A stretch of 64,000 nucleotides of DNA from NCBI GenBank assembly GCA_029721515.1, contig CM056569.1:10062007-10126006 (forward strand). The letters run 5' to 3'. This stretch comes from Synanceia verrucosa. Lineage: Eukaryota > Chordata > Actinopteri > Perciformes > Synanceiidae. The notes under the pieces were generated by a model that did no database searches, had not been told where the DNA came from, and saw only the letters and a list, made by a program, of their open reading frames with translations. The number at the start of each line of letters is the position of its first letter. The first letter of the stretch is position 1. A program made the position numbers and the translations under genes. Positions 38,961 through 52,250 of this stretch are shown one piece after another.

Positions 38961-40904
38961 TTATAATTGACTATCCTGAAGCAGGTGACATTGCTGCTGT
39001 TTAGTGTATTTTGGTAACTAAGAGCCTCCACATTTGTCCTCCTGTGCCCTGTGATTGCTTCCAACAAGGGCAGGCCAAAGAGAAGCATTTACCTGGAGTC
39101 TGAGTTTCCAGAAATGCAGTGTTCAAATCCAGACCAAAATGAACCCTTCATCCACATCTCTTCACAGTAAAGCCGCCGGCCTGACAAAAATATTTAGCCC
39201 TGCCACTCTCTCGATATTGGATATGTCAGCCTCCATTGCCTGTACTATGGACCAATGTCAAACTCATTTTGCCTGTGGTGATTTTCTGTACCGTGAACAG
39301 CACAATAGCTTTCTAGGAGATGATGCTGTCATTGAGAAGAATTTTTAAAAAAGCTAAATACATGGCTGGCTCAAAGAGTGCAATCTCTGAAACTGTAATG
39401 TCACAGATGTAAAGTATCATGTCATTATAACTGTTTTGCATACAACTACTGTACATCGTTACTGAGAACTCACATTATTCCAAGCAGCTATAGTCAGTCT
39501 GTACAAAGGTTTGAATGATTAAGAAGAATTAAGAAATATTTTAACATGCACTAAACATTGTTTCATATTAATATCAATGATCAGTCTCTTAACTATTTAA
39601 TCAAATTGATTTCCCAATTGCCCAATTTCTATTTGCCTACAGTATTATCCTTTCAGCTTTACCAGAGCAAAAAAAAATGCTACTGGCAAGATTCAAGGAG
39701 TGACAGGCAGAAGAAGAAGGGATTTAGCAACACCAACACAGTGACAACCACTTTGGCAAAACAACCACTGCCTGGCTGCCGCAATATGATTTTTCACCAG
39801 GGGAAGGGAACTTTACATGAAATGTCAGGCCAAACATTGTCTGTGACAGGCTGACCATTGAGGTTATCCATTACTGGGCTCTGATAATGGTGGCACTCAT
39901 GGAGCCTCCAGAAGCTCTCTGCAAGTCTCCCTCATCACCCTTGAGGTTTGGGGGTGGTGCTATGACTGTGAATGATGCAAGTGATGACTGTGAAGATGAA
40001 TGACTGTTAGCGGAGCCAAGCCTGAGCCACAGGGAACGGCACAGAGACTTAATACACCACCTTCAAATGTCTCCCAAGTCCAAGAGCCAAGATCAACCCA
40101 TCTGCTTCAGTTATTGTGCCATCAGGTGCAGCGTTGTTGAAAACACTTATAAAGAGGAATGAGCAAATTGACTACAGTTTTATAGTGTTAACACCTGGTT
40201 AAATAAGGATATATAAAGAGATGCAGCCTGGCAAAGAAATTCATGGAGCACTGTTTGGACCACTCAGTCAACTTCAGTCAATTTATTTAAATGACATTAA
40301 GTAAAGTCGGAGAGTGGATTTTAAATTGGATCATCTATAGACGATAACATCAGACGTATGATGGAGCTTGTATCATTCAGAACTTCTTTGTCATTTCAAT
40401 AGATGAAACAAATCAAGAACAAATTAAGCATGAAGCTTTAAAGATACCAGTTATATTACAGTAAGAACTGCAGCTTCGGAGGTGGCCAAGCAATCTATTA
40501 CAACAGTTATGCCCTTAAATCCACACTAATGTTAACTGTCCTCTGTCTGTCATTCAGACACCCACTACTATAAAACTTAATCACACACATAAATGATCCT
40601 GCTGCTCCGTGACAAATAAAAGGACAAACAACAGAATATTTCATTGGCATGTAGCAAGTCAAAGTAAAATGATAATTCTATACACAGGTAGCTATGTAGC
40701 AGTAAAGAGGAACATGATGGGTATGTTTGATAATTGATTATTCAACAAGCCTTGATTCTGTATTTGAAGTGCTGTCAGCCAAATACAACCGAGGTTAGAA
40801 TGGGAACAACTACACAACAATTCAATTCCTGTGTCAAAAAGCCCTGCACAAGGAACAGTAATCAATGTCTTACAGTAACACAACAATTTGATCAAATTTG
40901 AGAT

Positions 40905-41310
40905 GTGTATACTTCACTTCAATTTCCATTTCATTGCACTTCATCTTCTTACTACTCCACTACATTCATTTGACAGCTATGGTTACTCTGGGCGATTTTA
41001 TGTAGAACATTATTAGAAGCATTTTTACATTACACATTACATTAAACTACCCAACTAAGATATAGAGTAGTTCAAATTTGCTCCATCTCCACTAGCTAAA
41101 TGTGTAATTTGCTCAGCCATGAAAACAACCTTAACAAAGATCAAAGAATAACAATACAACACACAAGGGCTATTTTTGCACAGCAAGTAGTTCTACTTTT
41201 AATTAATATTAATACTAATGAGTGCGACTCTGAATGCACTTTCACGTGTAACGGACTCTCCGTTACACGTTATACTCTTACACTGTAGTGTTTTCACATT
41301 TACTGTCCTT
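40905..41310. repeat. Dispersed teleost repeat containing a perfect hairpin
   Basis: Motifs such as CTACTCCACTACATTCATTTG, AGTAGTTCTACTTTTA, GTAACGGA and TTACACTGTAGTGTTTT resemble a very common fish repeat rich in TACTTTTACTT and GTAACGGAGTA. The boundaries are approximate. The hairpin at 41244-41270 lies inside it. Confidence 0.45.
41244..41270. repeat. Perfect inverted repeat, 12-bp arms
   Basis: ACGTGTAACGGA (41244-41255) and its exact reverse complement (41259-41270) are separated by CTC. The expected structure is a very stable hairpin. Confidence 0.9.
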
Positions 41311-42029
41311 GTGTCATATATAAGTAGTGATAAGTTATTATATATTACTCAAAACTATGACTATCAATAAAATTAACATGGAACAAAACACTGAGGTATC
41401 ATCCATACGCCACAACCAACTCAAAAGTTCATTCGTTAAAGATGACATTTGCTGTCTGGTTGGTTGATGACTCTTTCCCTCAGGCTGTTATATATTCTCT
41501 GACGCTGCCTAGGCCTTACATATAACAAGGGACATATGCATTTCTTCATTCAGTCCATTTGCTCATGCAAAAAAAAGGCCTCACAAATCCAAGGCAGAGA
41601 AAAGTCGAACACAGCTGAACTTATCTGTGATCTAAAAATATTCAAAATACATCACAAAAAAACATCTACAATTTATAGTTCCCTAAGAGCTCTTCTTTGT
41701 AGTCTTTGTCATTTAAAATCTGACGCATGAGTGCCAGCGATGTAAAAATATGTGAAATTGTTGGCTGGCACTCAGAGAGTTAAGGGAATATACTCATTCG
41801 GGGTGCTAAAAATAATTCATTCTTTGATTCATTGCAAATTCTCTCTAGAACGACTGTGTCTCAATGCAGATAAGTTAATAAGCAGAATTTTGAATTTTAT
41901 TAATAAGTTGTCCTGCTGCAGAGTGCTACAGTACACTCTCCTCTCAGCATTTTGGATTTTATGAGGTTGAGGGGAAGGTGCAGAGCAAATTAAATACTAC
42001 AAAATTACAAAACTACAATTTTGCATTTG

Positions 42030-42327
42030 CGATACTACTCAGAGTTGGGAGAAAAGTGACCTGTTCCTGATTCCAGCCAGAGGACAGCTGAGCAGCTGCT
42101 GGACAGAATCAAATGGGTTACCAAATCCATTGCAAAATTTGGAGAAAAAAAAAAGGAAAAAAAATATGAGAAAGAAAAGAAAAATCTGGTTATTTTTTCC
42201 CCACATACTTCCATATTGTGTTTGAATGCGGGCTGTAATCATTGTTGAATATTCATAGAAAGTAATATTTGTGACAAGAAGAAAAGAAAGAATTGTTGCA
42301 TCGATAATCAAGCGATTCCCACCCCTA
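42030..42327. repeat. Degraded hAT-type repeat fragment
   Basis: The right end reads GCATCGATAATCAAGCGATT then CCCACCCCTA, whose reverse complement begins TAGGGGTGGGAATCGCTTGA, a terminus typical of fish hAT repeats. The left end was not located. Confidence 0.35.
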
Positions 42328-43292
42328 ATATTCATATTGACATGAATAAATATACATTTAATTTGTCATCAGCACAGGTGTTTGTTGCTGCATAACACCA
42401 TTATATGGATACAACAAGCCTCCTCAGACTGGTTGCAACCCATCAATTCAAATGCTGCCAGTGTACAAACAAGTCAATTTCCTTCCCTACAGAACAAGTT
42501 GAGTTGTCAAGGTGCCACTCAAACAATGACCTACATGCCTGCACTATGGGAAGGCTCACACACATGCAGGTGCTCCTCCTTTTCCTTTTAAAATGCTTCG
42601 TTCAGTCTGTGGATAATGTCTGTGAATATTTTAGCACGTTCGAGTAAGCAGACTGCGAGTGCCTTGACTGACAACAAAGAGGACCAAGGGAGAGAAGACG
42701 GAACGTGTTTGAGGTGAAATGCAAAGTTGCCCACCACTGTGGTTCCTGTCATCAGTATTCTGGGTCACTGTGAGATAGTCACTTATTTATTTTATTCTGT
42801 CTCTCACTTCCCATTCACAAGGTCTGGGGCTTTTCATATCACTCTATGTGACGGAATGTACCCATTGTTCCCCTCATGGAGATAAAACTCCATGAAATGT
42901 CAATTTGAAATAAACTGTGGGAAAAAAAGTGATTCAAAATCCAACCCAAACACTTGGGAGGGGAGGTGGTGTGGTGGCAGTGAGTAAGGCAGAGGGGGAA
43001 GGGATGGAGAGAAACTGGGGAAGGATGGCAGGATGTCTTCTCATGTACGTTTTGTAAGGGAAGAAGACAAGTGTTTAAGAGACAAATGACACCGTATGTA
43101 TTTATTATTTTAGAAACTGTGTTGTCATGAATGCTTGTTTACCAAAGTTGTTTTGTTTTTGTGGTGTTTCACTTGTGTCTTTTAATTGCCCTGGTCAACA
43201 GTAGCATTTTAAATTTTGTTGTAGTTTGTACAATGAAATTAATTTCCATGGTCGCCAAAAAATTTTGGACTGACCCACCAAGCAAATTATTT

Positions 43293-43550
43293 TTAGTTGC
43301 TTAGCAAAACAGCCATCTTGGAAAAACAGTGTTTCAATGCTGACCATTTTCTGCTACGGGAGATTGGATAAACCAGCAACAAATACATCGTAAAAGTGCC
43401 ACAGGAAGCTTGGGTGCGGAAGGTTAATGAACCCACCTTCTCCATCATCCCAGTGGGCGTTTTTATGGAAGAAAAATTAATTACTTGTGACAAATACACT
43501 GGCGCTTGGACTGCCATTTCTGCCAGGCGGCCTGTGAACAAAAACATTTT
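43293..43550. other. Unidentified segment, repeat or exon
   Basis: On the minus strand an excellent acceptor (TTTTTGTTCACAG) opens a 95-nt frame (43437-43531) beginning RLAEMAVQAPVYLSQVINF and ending KTPTGMMEK, followed by the donor AAG|GTGGGT. The surrounding sequence (CCAAGATGGCTG, CTACGGGAGATTGGAT) also resembles fish repeats, so it may be transposon-derived. I do not recognise the peptide. Confidence 0.3.
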
Positions 43551-44337
43551 TTCAATGGGGCTATTACATTAGCCATGGGCTTGCCTAATCAGTGCCCTAT
43601 GCAAAAACTCGCATCAACACACAGAAAGACACATTACTAAAGTCACATGCCTGGACTCACTGACAAAACATGACTGCCCATAAAAAATGCAAAGTTCACA
43701 AGCTCCAACATTGAAGGCATACTGTTTCCAGAATAAAAAAAAAAAACTTTACGCTCTCTGCCATTATGCCCGTCCTCTCTGGGGGAACAGCCAAGTGAAA
43801 TGACAGACAGTCATCCTTTTTGAGCTCATCCTTACAGAGGCAAATGTGCTGGGCTATTTTTTTTTTAAAATGCAGTTCAGCAAGATGCTTGAAAATGGTA
43901 ATTAAATAATTTCCTCAATTCTCCCCCACAAGCATTGTTGCGATTAAAATACAAGTTGTAGTGTCCCCCGTTAATAACATATTGACCCTATTAATCATGC
44001 TGCTAAACGTCATTTCCTTTTCCTGATTGGTCAGTTTGATGAACTCTTCACTGGCTTCATGTGTTAGAGTGCTTTCATTATTAAGATGATGGTGGTTTAT
44101 GATTGCATTCATTGTTTCTTGCAGACACCACAGAGACATGACATTATATACATGAATGACAAACAAGCTGTATGACGAAATATATTTTAAACTAAATGCT
44201 TAAGGATCAATAGACATCCAAAAAAACAGCTAGAAGCTGGGCGCTTCTACGAAAATAGACTGCCTCTGTTCTACAATAATCAGCCCACTAACTATTAATA
44301 CACCTGTGTTTCAGTATATGCACATGGCTCACCTCAC

Positions 44338-44403
44338 CTTAAATCCTTTGAGCCAGCCAAAGAGAGTTGTCCCTGAAGGAGAGCATTAATCCTTTGTATG
44401 ATC
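44338..44403 (-). CDS. Candidate internal exon of an unrecognised gene (66 nt)
   Basis: It is bounded by a strong acceptor (CCTGTTTTTCTCTCCCAG) and a strong donor (AAG|GTGAGG). Two of the three frames contain stops. The open one, which needs two bases from the previous exon, gives IIQRINALLQGQLSLAGSKDL. The exon is symmetric (phase 2 in and out). No family was recognised. It would connect in phase with the candidate exon at 49860-49896, but no following exon was found, so it could equally be a chance arrangement or a non-coding exon. Confidence 0.35.
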
Positions 44404-45860
44404 CTGGGAGAGAAAAACAGGAAGAGGGGGAGAGACATGAGCCAAGGAAGAGAGGTAAGAAAAGGTGGACATTTTTATGTGGATGTCAGATCAAAATAAA
44501 GCAGAGAATGTAATTCAGCAAGGCTTTAGACACTACTGTCATTGAAAGTGCTGAAGTATAGCCACAGCAAGACAATTAAATAGCCATCAATTTCCTCTAA
44601 TGGTCGCATTTGGTGGAGGAATGACAAATTAGAATCCAATGAAGTTGTACTTATTATAGCTGTATGCTTGCCTTTTAATGTCTGTGCGCCGCCACCCTGA
44701 ACTCACAGACAAATTACCCAGAACACCACTGCAATGAATTATTTATTATGTGATACTGGATGACAGACACTGAGTTGAAACTTCCCCAAGAAAAAGGGTA
44801 AAACTTTGAAAATGTAAATGGTCTTAAAGCCCCAATTCTTATGTTTTGTCTGGTTAAATAAATACAAAACAGCCATTCTGACATTAATATCCAATATATA
44901 CAGATATGAGTGCAGGAATAATCTGTTTATTGTTTTAACATTGCTTAGTTGAAGCTGTAAAACTGTCTACATATTTATCAGTGGGGGAAAACTGCCACCA
45001 GAGGAAACATTAGAAATTTCTAAAGGCGGAACTGAAAGCACTACAGCTTCCACGCTTGAACATAAAGATATTATTTTTGGAATTACTGTGCGGTATAATG
45101 AGTCTCCATTGCAATGGTGCACTGGCATATCTGGTCCATCACAAATATCAAGGTTGTGACAGAAAGACACAGAATTAGCCTAAGCAGAAAATGAAAAACA
45201 AAAACTATAAGGCATCCATCTGCCAATAGAAATGTTAAAATTAGCCAACTAAATTAGCCTATAATTTCATTGTCAATGCATAAAACAAACAATCATAAAA
45301 TGCATTCAAACGCACAATTTAATCAATCCACTTACTGTCTAGGTGGCCTGTTGGGAAGCACGCTTAATTGACACTATTTGTGCAGGAATACTGCATAAGC
45401 AGTGGCATAGATTGCCTTTAAAGCTCTCTTAGTGGGACATGCATAATTATGGAAACACAGACACAGATGCTCTGGGTGATATGATGGCATCAGAAGGCTC
45501 ACTTAATTTAATGTAGGCACATCATTTGTCCTATGGGAGCTTTATCCTAATACAGGCGCTTATTGCAGATTTAGTTAGATACTAATTTCAGTCATCACTC
45601 ACATAAAAGGACACTGCCAGAACTGCTACTGCATCAAACGGATGGGACATTTACAAAGGTTCAGAGTTGTATATTCAGTTTGTTCCCAAAAAGAAATGAT
45701 CTGCCTCAGGCTGACATGGTTTTACTTGATTATTCTACATAGGCTATAAACTAGATTTAGGTTTATGAACTTTTCAGTATAGAATAATTTGCACAATCAC
45801 AGTTTAACATGCTATTAGTACAGTATATAGTTTAACCCTGCTGAATATCAAAAATTAAGT

Positions 45861-45877
45861 AAAAAAAAAAAAAAAAA
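45861..45877. repeat. Poly(A) tract
   Basis: About 17 A bases, followed by a second A-rich run, immediately upstream of the Tc1-like element. Confidence 0.85.
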
Positions 45878-45906
45878 TAAAAAAAATAATCTGTCAATGA
45901 CAACTA

Positions 45907-46670
45907 CAGTCGTGGTCAAAAGTAAACATACACCTGTAAACAACATAATGTCATGGCATGGCTCTCTCTTCTTTGTCACAAAAAATATTAATGACATGAT
46001 TCTTTTATGACTTTATTATGGGTCAACTGAAAATGTGACCAAATCTGCTGGGTCATAAAAAATATACATACAGCAACATGAATTAGCAATTTTGGTGACT
46101 TAGAAAGTTGTGTCAATGAAATGAGCTTCATAGCATGGCCTCTTAACTTCTTGTGAGTGATCATGAGTGACTACAGCTGATGACTTCTCTGAGGCCATTT
46201 AAATAGGGCTCATTGGATACAAACACCCACAAACGCTACAATGGGAAAGTCAAAGGAGCTCAGCACGGATCTGAAAAAGTGAATCATTGACTTGAACAAG
46301 TCAGGAAAGTCACTTGGAGCCATTTCAAAGCAGCTGCAGGTCCCAAGAGCAACAGTGCAAACAATAGTTTGTAAGTATAAAGTGCATGGCACTGTTTTGT
46401 CACTGCCATGATCAGGAAGAAAATGCAAGATATCACCTGCTGCTGAGAGAAAATTGGTCAGGAGGGTGAAGAGTCAACCGAGAACCACTAAAAAGCAGAT
46501 CTGTCAAGAATTAGAAGCTGCTGGAACACAGGTGTCAGTGTCCACAGTCAAGCATGTTTTGCATCGCCATGGACTGAGAGGCTATAGAGAGTTGTAGAAA
46601 TAACTGCAAACCCAAGAGAGCCATAATATTATGTTCTTTACAAGTGTATATAAACTTTTGACCATGACTG
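45907..46670 (+). mobile_element. Internally deleted Tc1-like element
   Basis: Terminal repeats of about 50 bp read CAGTCGTGGTCAAAAGT...TACACCTGTAAACAACATAA on the left and CAGTCATGGTCAAAAGT...TACACTTGTAAAGAACATAA on the right (reverse complemented). The element is flanked by TA on both sides (45905-45906 and 46671-46672), as expected for Tc1/mariner insertion. It is 764 bp, about half the usual 1.6 kb, because the catalytic half of the transposase is missing. Confidence 0.9.
46241..46597 (+). pseudogene. Broken Tc1-like transposase, N-terminal part only
   Basis: The frame opens at an ATG (MGKSKELSTDL) and encodes the paired-like DNA-binding region (KSGKSLGAISKQLQVPRATV; then RRVKSQPRTTKKQICQEL; then STVKHVLHRHGLRGYR). 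There are two in-frame TGA stops, at 46280-46282 and 46409-46411. Reading stops for good at 46595, only about 75 bp before the right end of the element. The DDE catalytic domain is absent. The frame has no indel over 119 codons apart from the stops, which suggests stop formation by C-to-T change and one large internal deletion. Confidence 0.88.
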
Positions 46671-49600
46671 TATAATTTATTACTAAAATTAATTATTTTA
46701 TTTGGAGCAAACCTACATAGACACATACAGCTGTATTTTCCTCTGAGACATGATGATACCTGGAAAGGGTGAGGCTGACTTTGCGCCTGGTAGGTCATTT
46801 GTTGCCTTAAATTGCTCCCAGGACAAAGCCATTTGGTTCACTCATGTATGATCTACTTGAAATGGTGTATTGTCAAAGGCTTGAGAGACTTGTCTTGGTT
46901 AGCCTCTCCAGAGAATACCACAACTGTCTATGATGTCAGATCGAAATGAATAGCTGCAGGTCTGAACTGGAATAGGTCTTGGTAAGCTTTGGGGGTCATT
47001 ACTTTAAGTTAGGTGCAAGAAAGGGGATTTTGACTTAAACTCATATCTCAAGAGACAATGTAAGGTCATGGCAGTAAAACAGGAAGGCAAGTGTTCTGCA
47101 GGATCATGGATCTTGTGCTGAAGGAGCGCCATCTGTAACACTGACTAATTTGACTAATAAAACTCTAAAATGTATGTATGTACTGATAACAAAAACATAG
47201 ATTTTGGGGAAAAAAACAAAAAAAACTGGAGTTTCCAACTGGAGAAAAATATAATGTCTGACACTTTTTGTAGTTCATTCTTTTATTATTGACAACATAC
47301 CTGGGGACTACATAATGACAAAACAAGGAAACATGGAAATCTGTCAAGATGGGACAGACAAGGATGGATCCCAAAAGTTCACTTTTCAATATCAAAATGT
47401 AATAAAAAGGAACTGGAAGGCCCAAGATATAATATGAGAAAGACATCATAAGTAAACTGTCTGGTAGGTAGCCAGCATTATCATACTTCAGCAATATGCT
47501 GTTTATTGTCCCGAAACTTGACAAGTGGCTTGGGCTTTTGATTTCAATGTGTGAAAATGCAAACATGGCGTGAAAAGTGTCACTGTCAGTTTACATGCTC
47601 GGTTTCGAACATACTTTATTGGCACTGTCAAACGGGATCTCTGTGACCTGACAGACTTACAAACCACAGAAAGAGGAATACTGCCAGTGTGAATCAGGGA
47701 TCAGATGAAAAAAAAAAACACTTGTTCAATGCAATGGCTTGGATGAATACTGAGGTAAAATGTAGCACAGTTAGTGGCAAAATTATCACTAAAGCAGCAA
47801 AAACATGAGTTTCTGCAAGCTCTGCAACACTGCGCCAGCGTGACCAACGAAAATGTTCAGGTGTCATATACAACAATTCTAAGTATTATAGAAACTCCCT
47901 GTAACTATGACCGACTGATACTTGACTAATTCAATGAATGTAGCACACCAAATCTCTGTTGCGAATACTGTCTCCTTATGCTTCGAGTACATCTCCCAGA
48001 AACCGCACAATTACTCACAGACTGTGGGAGACCATGACTGGCTGCCGAAGAAATACTTTGGCAGTGAACTTCGTCAATGGCACTCAAAGAGTTAATGCCG
48101 GAAACCTCGTTTCTTATTTTTATTTTAGCCAGTGAGTTAAAAAGTTCCTTTTGGAATAAGGACTGTCTCATATGTATGCTTTTCCATTTCCCCTGCAGTG
48201 CATTGTTTCCTCTAACCACATATTTTTAATCATGTTTTATTCAAATCAGCAGTGAACTCAGTGACTGACATATCTTTGTCACACCAGTATACAACTGCAG
48301 CTCCCAACAATGAATCACCCTGTAAACAGCTTGCGAGTTTCAAGAAGATTTTACAGTATTTAATTAAGAATATCTGTCATTAAGTCTGACATTTGCACCA
48401 GCAGACCCTCGGCATGAGAGTCAACTATATTACAAACTGTCTTTTTCTACCTCTCTGTCTACGTGACAGTTCAATTTCCTGTGCAAAGCTTTAATTTGGA
48501 GTATCCTCTCTAGACTCTATCTGGAATTTAGATCTTACAAGGTCATCCAGGCATATAGAAGAAAAGGCTATCTTGCAGATATTCATCTGCAGTGTGATTT
48601 CTTATTTTACCCTTGTGCCACTGCAAACCCAGAGCAGAGCACAGCTAATTTGCAGGGGATCACTTTTATCTATACTCTCCTAAAACTGCCAATGGGCATT
48701 TAGCTCTGACAGCTGCTGGACAGCACTGACAGAATGATTACACAAAACACTCAGACAAAAAATATCAAACAACTAAAGGCCAGGGACCTCATCCGAAAAC
48801 ACTGTCAGTCCCATTGGACCACTTCTTATCCACTCAGGTGATAGCAGAGGGAATCACTGCCAACTACAAAGCAACGTGTCTGCAATGCTTATCAAATGAA
48901 ATACTTCAACAGCATTAAGGTGCAGAAACATGAAGGTCAATTATTGCACAAAAGCAGCACATGCATAACACAATGAACTCCGTAGAATTGCATCGACCTA
49001 AGCTGGAAAACACACCACAGTGCACACACATGCATGAACACACGTGCACACACACACGCATGCACACAGAAATAGAGCTAGTGTTGTATTGATTGGGGAA
49101 CGCGCTTAAAGTAATTGCCTAAGGTCAATCTAGCCAGATAAACTGTTTTCTTGCTTCATTAAATGAAACCACAACTTCTCCCACAGTCATTAAATGTGAG
49201 TTATTGACTCCCAGTCCCGTGACATTTTGATACAAAAGAAAAGTCCCACAGATTTTAGATAAACTGATTGTAGTCGCTGCCCTTTGTCTTGTAAAAAAAA
49301 TGTCTTTATCGGACTTGCTCCCACTCGTTTTTTTCCACTGAGCATCTATAAACCCATTTATTTCAAAGAGGATGGATGGATATGACGCATGAGTTGCAGC
49401 TGCCTAGGTATTTGTTTCTTTTTGTCTTGTGTAAGTCATATTAGTATCATATTAAACTACCATTTAATTAAGATCAACGAAAGCTCAAAAAACTAATAAA
49501 TTCTTGCCCAAAATATGGTATGAACAGCATCACTGGCAATAGGTGATTTCCAATTCTCAGCTGAAAATCAATTTAGAGACCTGACAGCTGCTGGAGTTGG

Positions 49601-49859
49601 TTCAATCACAGAGAACATCATGTCCGCTCTTATTTTCATCAAAGCTTCAGTTCAGTGTAGATTCATAATAAAAAAAAAACACCACTGCATTACTGATAAA
49701 CAATAACACAAATTTGAGAACAACAATAAAAAGGCATGGTTTTCACCGTTGTGATGGATCACCAAACTAAAGCATGTCTTGAGTTTATTTTCATGGCGTA
49801 CAGAAATGAATGTCAATGGCTGCTCTGAAGGTGATAGACCAGGGGAAGTTAATATATAC

Positions 49860-49896
49860 CTGGATGTGGCAATGTGGGAGACTGGGAGGTGCAGGC
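49860..49896 (-). CDS. Candidate short exon of an unrecognised gene (37 nt)
   Basis: A very good acceptor (GCTGTTTTTTGCAG) is followed by 37 nt and the donor CCAG|GTATAT. Entered in phase 1 it reads LHLPVSHIATS and leaves in phase 2, which joins in frame to the candidate exon at 44338-44403. Entry in phase 1 also fits the candidate first exon at 54395-54446. The evidence is splice-site quality and phase only. Confidence 0.25.
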
Positions 49897-50489
49897 CTGC
49901 AAAAAACAGCAGAGGCAAGAGTAAGAATAAACAACAAACAAATACATTTTCATATTGTATGCCTACATTAACAAAACATTCAGCATTACATGGGCCACAC
50001 TATATTATGCATATGACAACTTGATCTCAGTGTAAGTTTTGTTCCTGTATTATATAATTGGTTTACCAAAGTAGTCTCTGACCATGGAGCCACTTGAAGG
50101 CCCTTTCCAGTGTATTGTGTCAGAGGAAAGGCTAAAAACATACAACAGAAGCTGTGAAAACACACAGGAACCGATGGTAAATGTGACACAAAGGCTTAAG
50201 GTTGCTAAAAAGCCTACTGGATTATTTGTATAATCTGCCTGAGATCAGCTCAGCTTTGTTGGCTCATCACCATCTCAGTTAAATGCAGCTAAATAGTCAC
50301 GGCTGACCCTGACATCCTCATACACGTGGCAAGAAAATGTCAATGCAACTATTCTAGGTCACATACTTCCTTCACAACATGCCATAAAGGATGTCATTTT
50401 CTTTCTATTAGAAAGTGGTTGATACAGAGAATGGTTCGATTTAGAGAAACGCTAAATGCTTTTTCCAGACAGTGTAAAAAAATGGAACT

Positions 50490-50713
50490 TATATAAAGAC
50501 TTGCAAACTAAAAGAACAAATAAACTGCTTTTATCGCTCATGTTTTCAGACTTCACAAAATTCATCTTCATATTTGTATGTGGAAATTCACACAGAACAA
50601 ATCAGCTTGTAATTTGATTTAACATTTGACTCACCGTGTTGTGTCAGAGAGTCATTGATTGAAATTAAGCTAATTAAGAATGTGGAGGGAGAGCCAGGCA
50701 ATTAGTGATTTCA
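50490..50713. repeat. Duplicated non-coding segment, copy A
   Basis: Shares extended similarity, in the same orientation, with 52251-52420. Shared blocks include TATATAAAGAC, GACTCACC.TGTTGT, GATTGAAAT.AAGC.AATTAA, GAATGT and CAGGCAATTAGTGATTTC. Copy A is about 54 bp longer in the middle. No transposon ends were seen. Confidence 0.75.
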
Positions 50714-52250
50714 ATGCTTTGCTTAAAGCCTGAAATGAAACAGCTTAATCTGTGCACAAATCCTCAGACTCTCTGAAACACTCCTCTAATGTGTAGCATG
50801 CAATCACAGCTTTACACTAAAATGCACAAACGTAATGTAGATTCTATACAATTACGCCCCGATTACATCAACGTGATACCACTCATACATTATTATATTC
50901 AAACTGGTAATGTAAAGTTTCTGTTCTGCAACTGGAGCCTCTAGTTTCTGGAGAGAATCCAGACTGAACCAGGCTGCTCAGCAACCCAATTAGAAAACAT
51001 AGCACTAGACAACTTCATCATTTACATCTAACTGTGAGTGTGCTGCTACGTGCTAGCATCAATGATATAACCCATGTTGATATTAGCATCCAGCTACATC
51101 TGGCCCCTGTGATGAAGGCAGATGTGTACACATTAGTGAGAGCATGCCTTTAGGAGACCTCATTAAGTTGGTGGATCACAGTGGTGTCCAATCAACAGTA
51201 TCCACAGAGAATCCAGAGGGAAATATTATTTTAGCAGGGACTGCATATAGAGATCAGTTCTGGTTTACGATCGAAATGTTGAAATGTTACCTCGGTCTCT
51301 CAATGGCATATTTTGAAGGACCGCTGATTATAATCAAGCAAGGTCAGGAGATTAATGGATCAGTGAGCTCATTAAAGGCACACACAGTGATCTAGTGAAC
51401 TGACATCAATAAAGTGCACACTTTCCTGCGGGCTATCAACAAGGAAGCAGTTTGGACATGTGGAGAAAAAAAAGAAAAGACATAGGCTGAATGTTGGAAG
51501 GTTTTAAGATGCGGGTGGTGCATCTGGGAGCAGCCCACCTACCCTGCCGTCACGCTATCGCCAGAGTCAATCTACAATATGCTGATTCTATCATAATAAA
51601 GAAAATTGGCTCAATCCCAGAGGAGAGGGGCCCTAATAGAAAATAATTCTGCCCTTGAAACACTCTGGGCCCGGCTTTGATTAGATGATGCTATCTTTGT
51701 TTAGACTTGAGCATCTGGGGCAGGACCATGTGTTCATATATTTAATTAAAATACCATTGCCTGCACTGACAAAGGGTACTTATCTCATCAAAGTGTTCAC
51801 CCTGGATTTTTTCTCTTAATTCAAAAGATTATCTCTGTTGATTGCTCATAGAGGTGGGATGGATGGGGGCAGTGCTATATGGAATCTATTGGCTTGTCAG
51901 GATACTGGCTCGTCTGCTGTCCACCTTGACTGCACGCCAGACATCATCACTGCACGCCATCTGGCTCAGAGACAGAACTATTTTACCTTTATCGCTGCAT
52001 TTTTATCATTCATCTAGGTGTGTGAGAGCATAATTACAGTGTCATTATGGCTGTCACAACCTTGAAACGACAACATTTGTATCGCTGACCCACCAAAATT
52101 TGACCTACAACAAACCTCCGTTATGACTCATCCACTTTAGTGAACAATACAAACTGTGGCACACATGGGCCCAAACCATAGTACTGTTATATTGGTTTTC
52201 AAGTGAGGCTGAAAGCACTGGTTCTTTTATTTCTGAATTAATCTGCCTGC

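Noticed and set aside
43437..43531. Exon-like stretch RLAEMAVQAPVYLSQVINF with good splice sites
   Set aside because: It joins in phase to the ATG exon at 54395 but not to the exon at 44338, and its surroundings look like a dispersed repeat. It is kept only as an unidentified segment.
47165..47566. 133-codon minus-strand open frame
   Set aside because: No recognisable domain, hydrophobic and Tyr/Phe-rich composition expected from AT-rich DNA, and no splice context.
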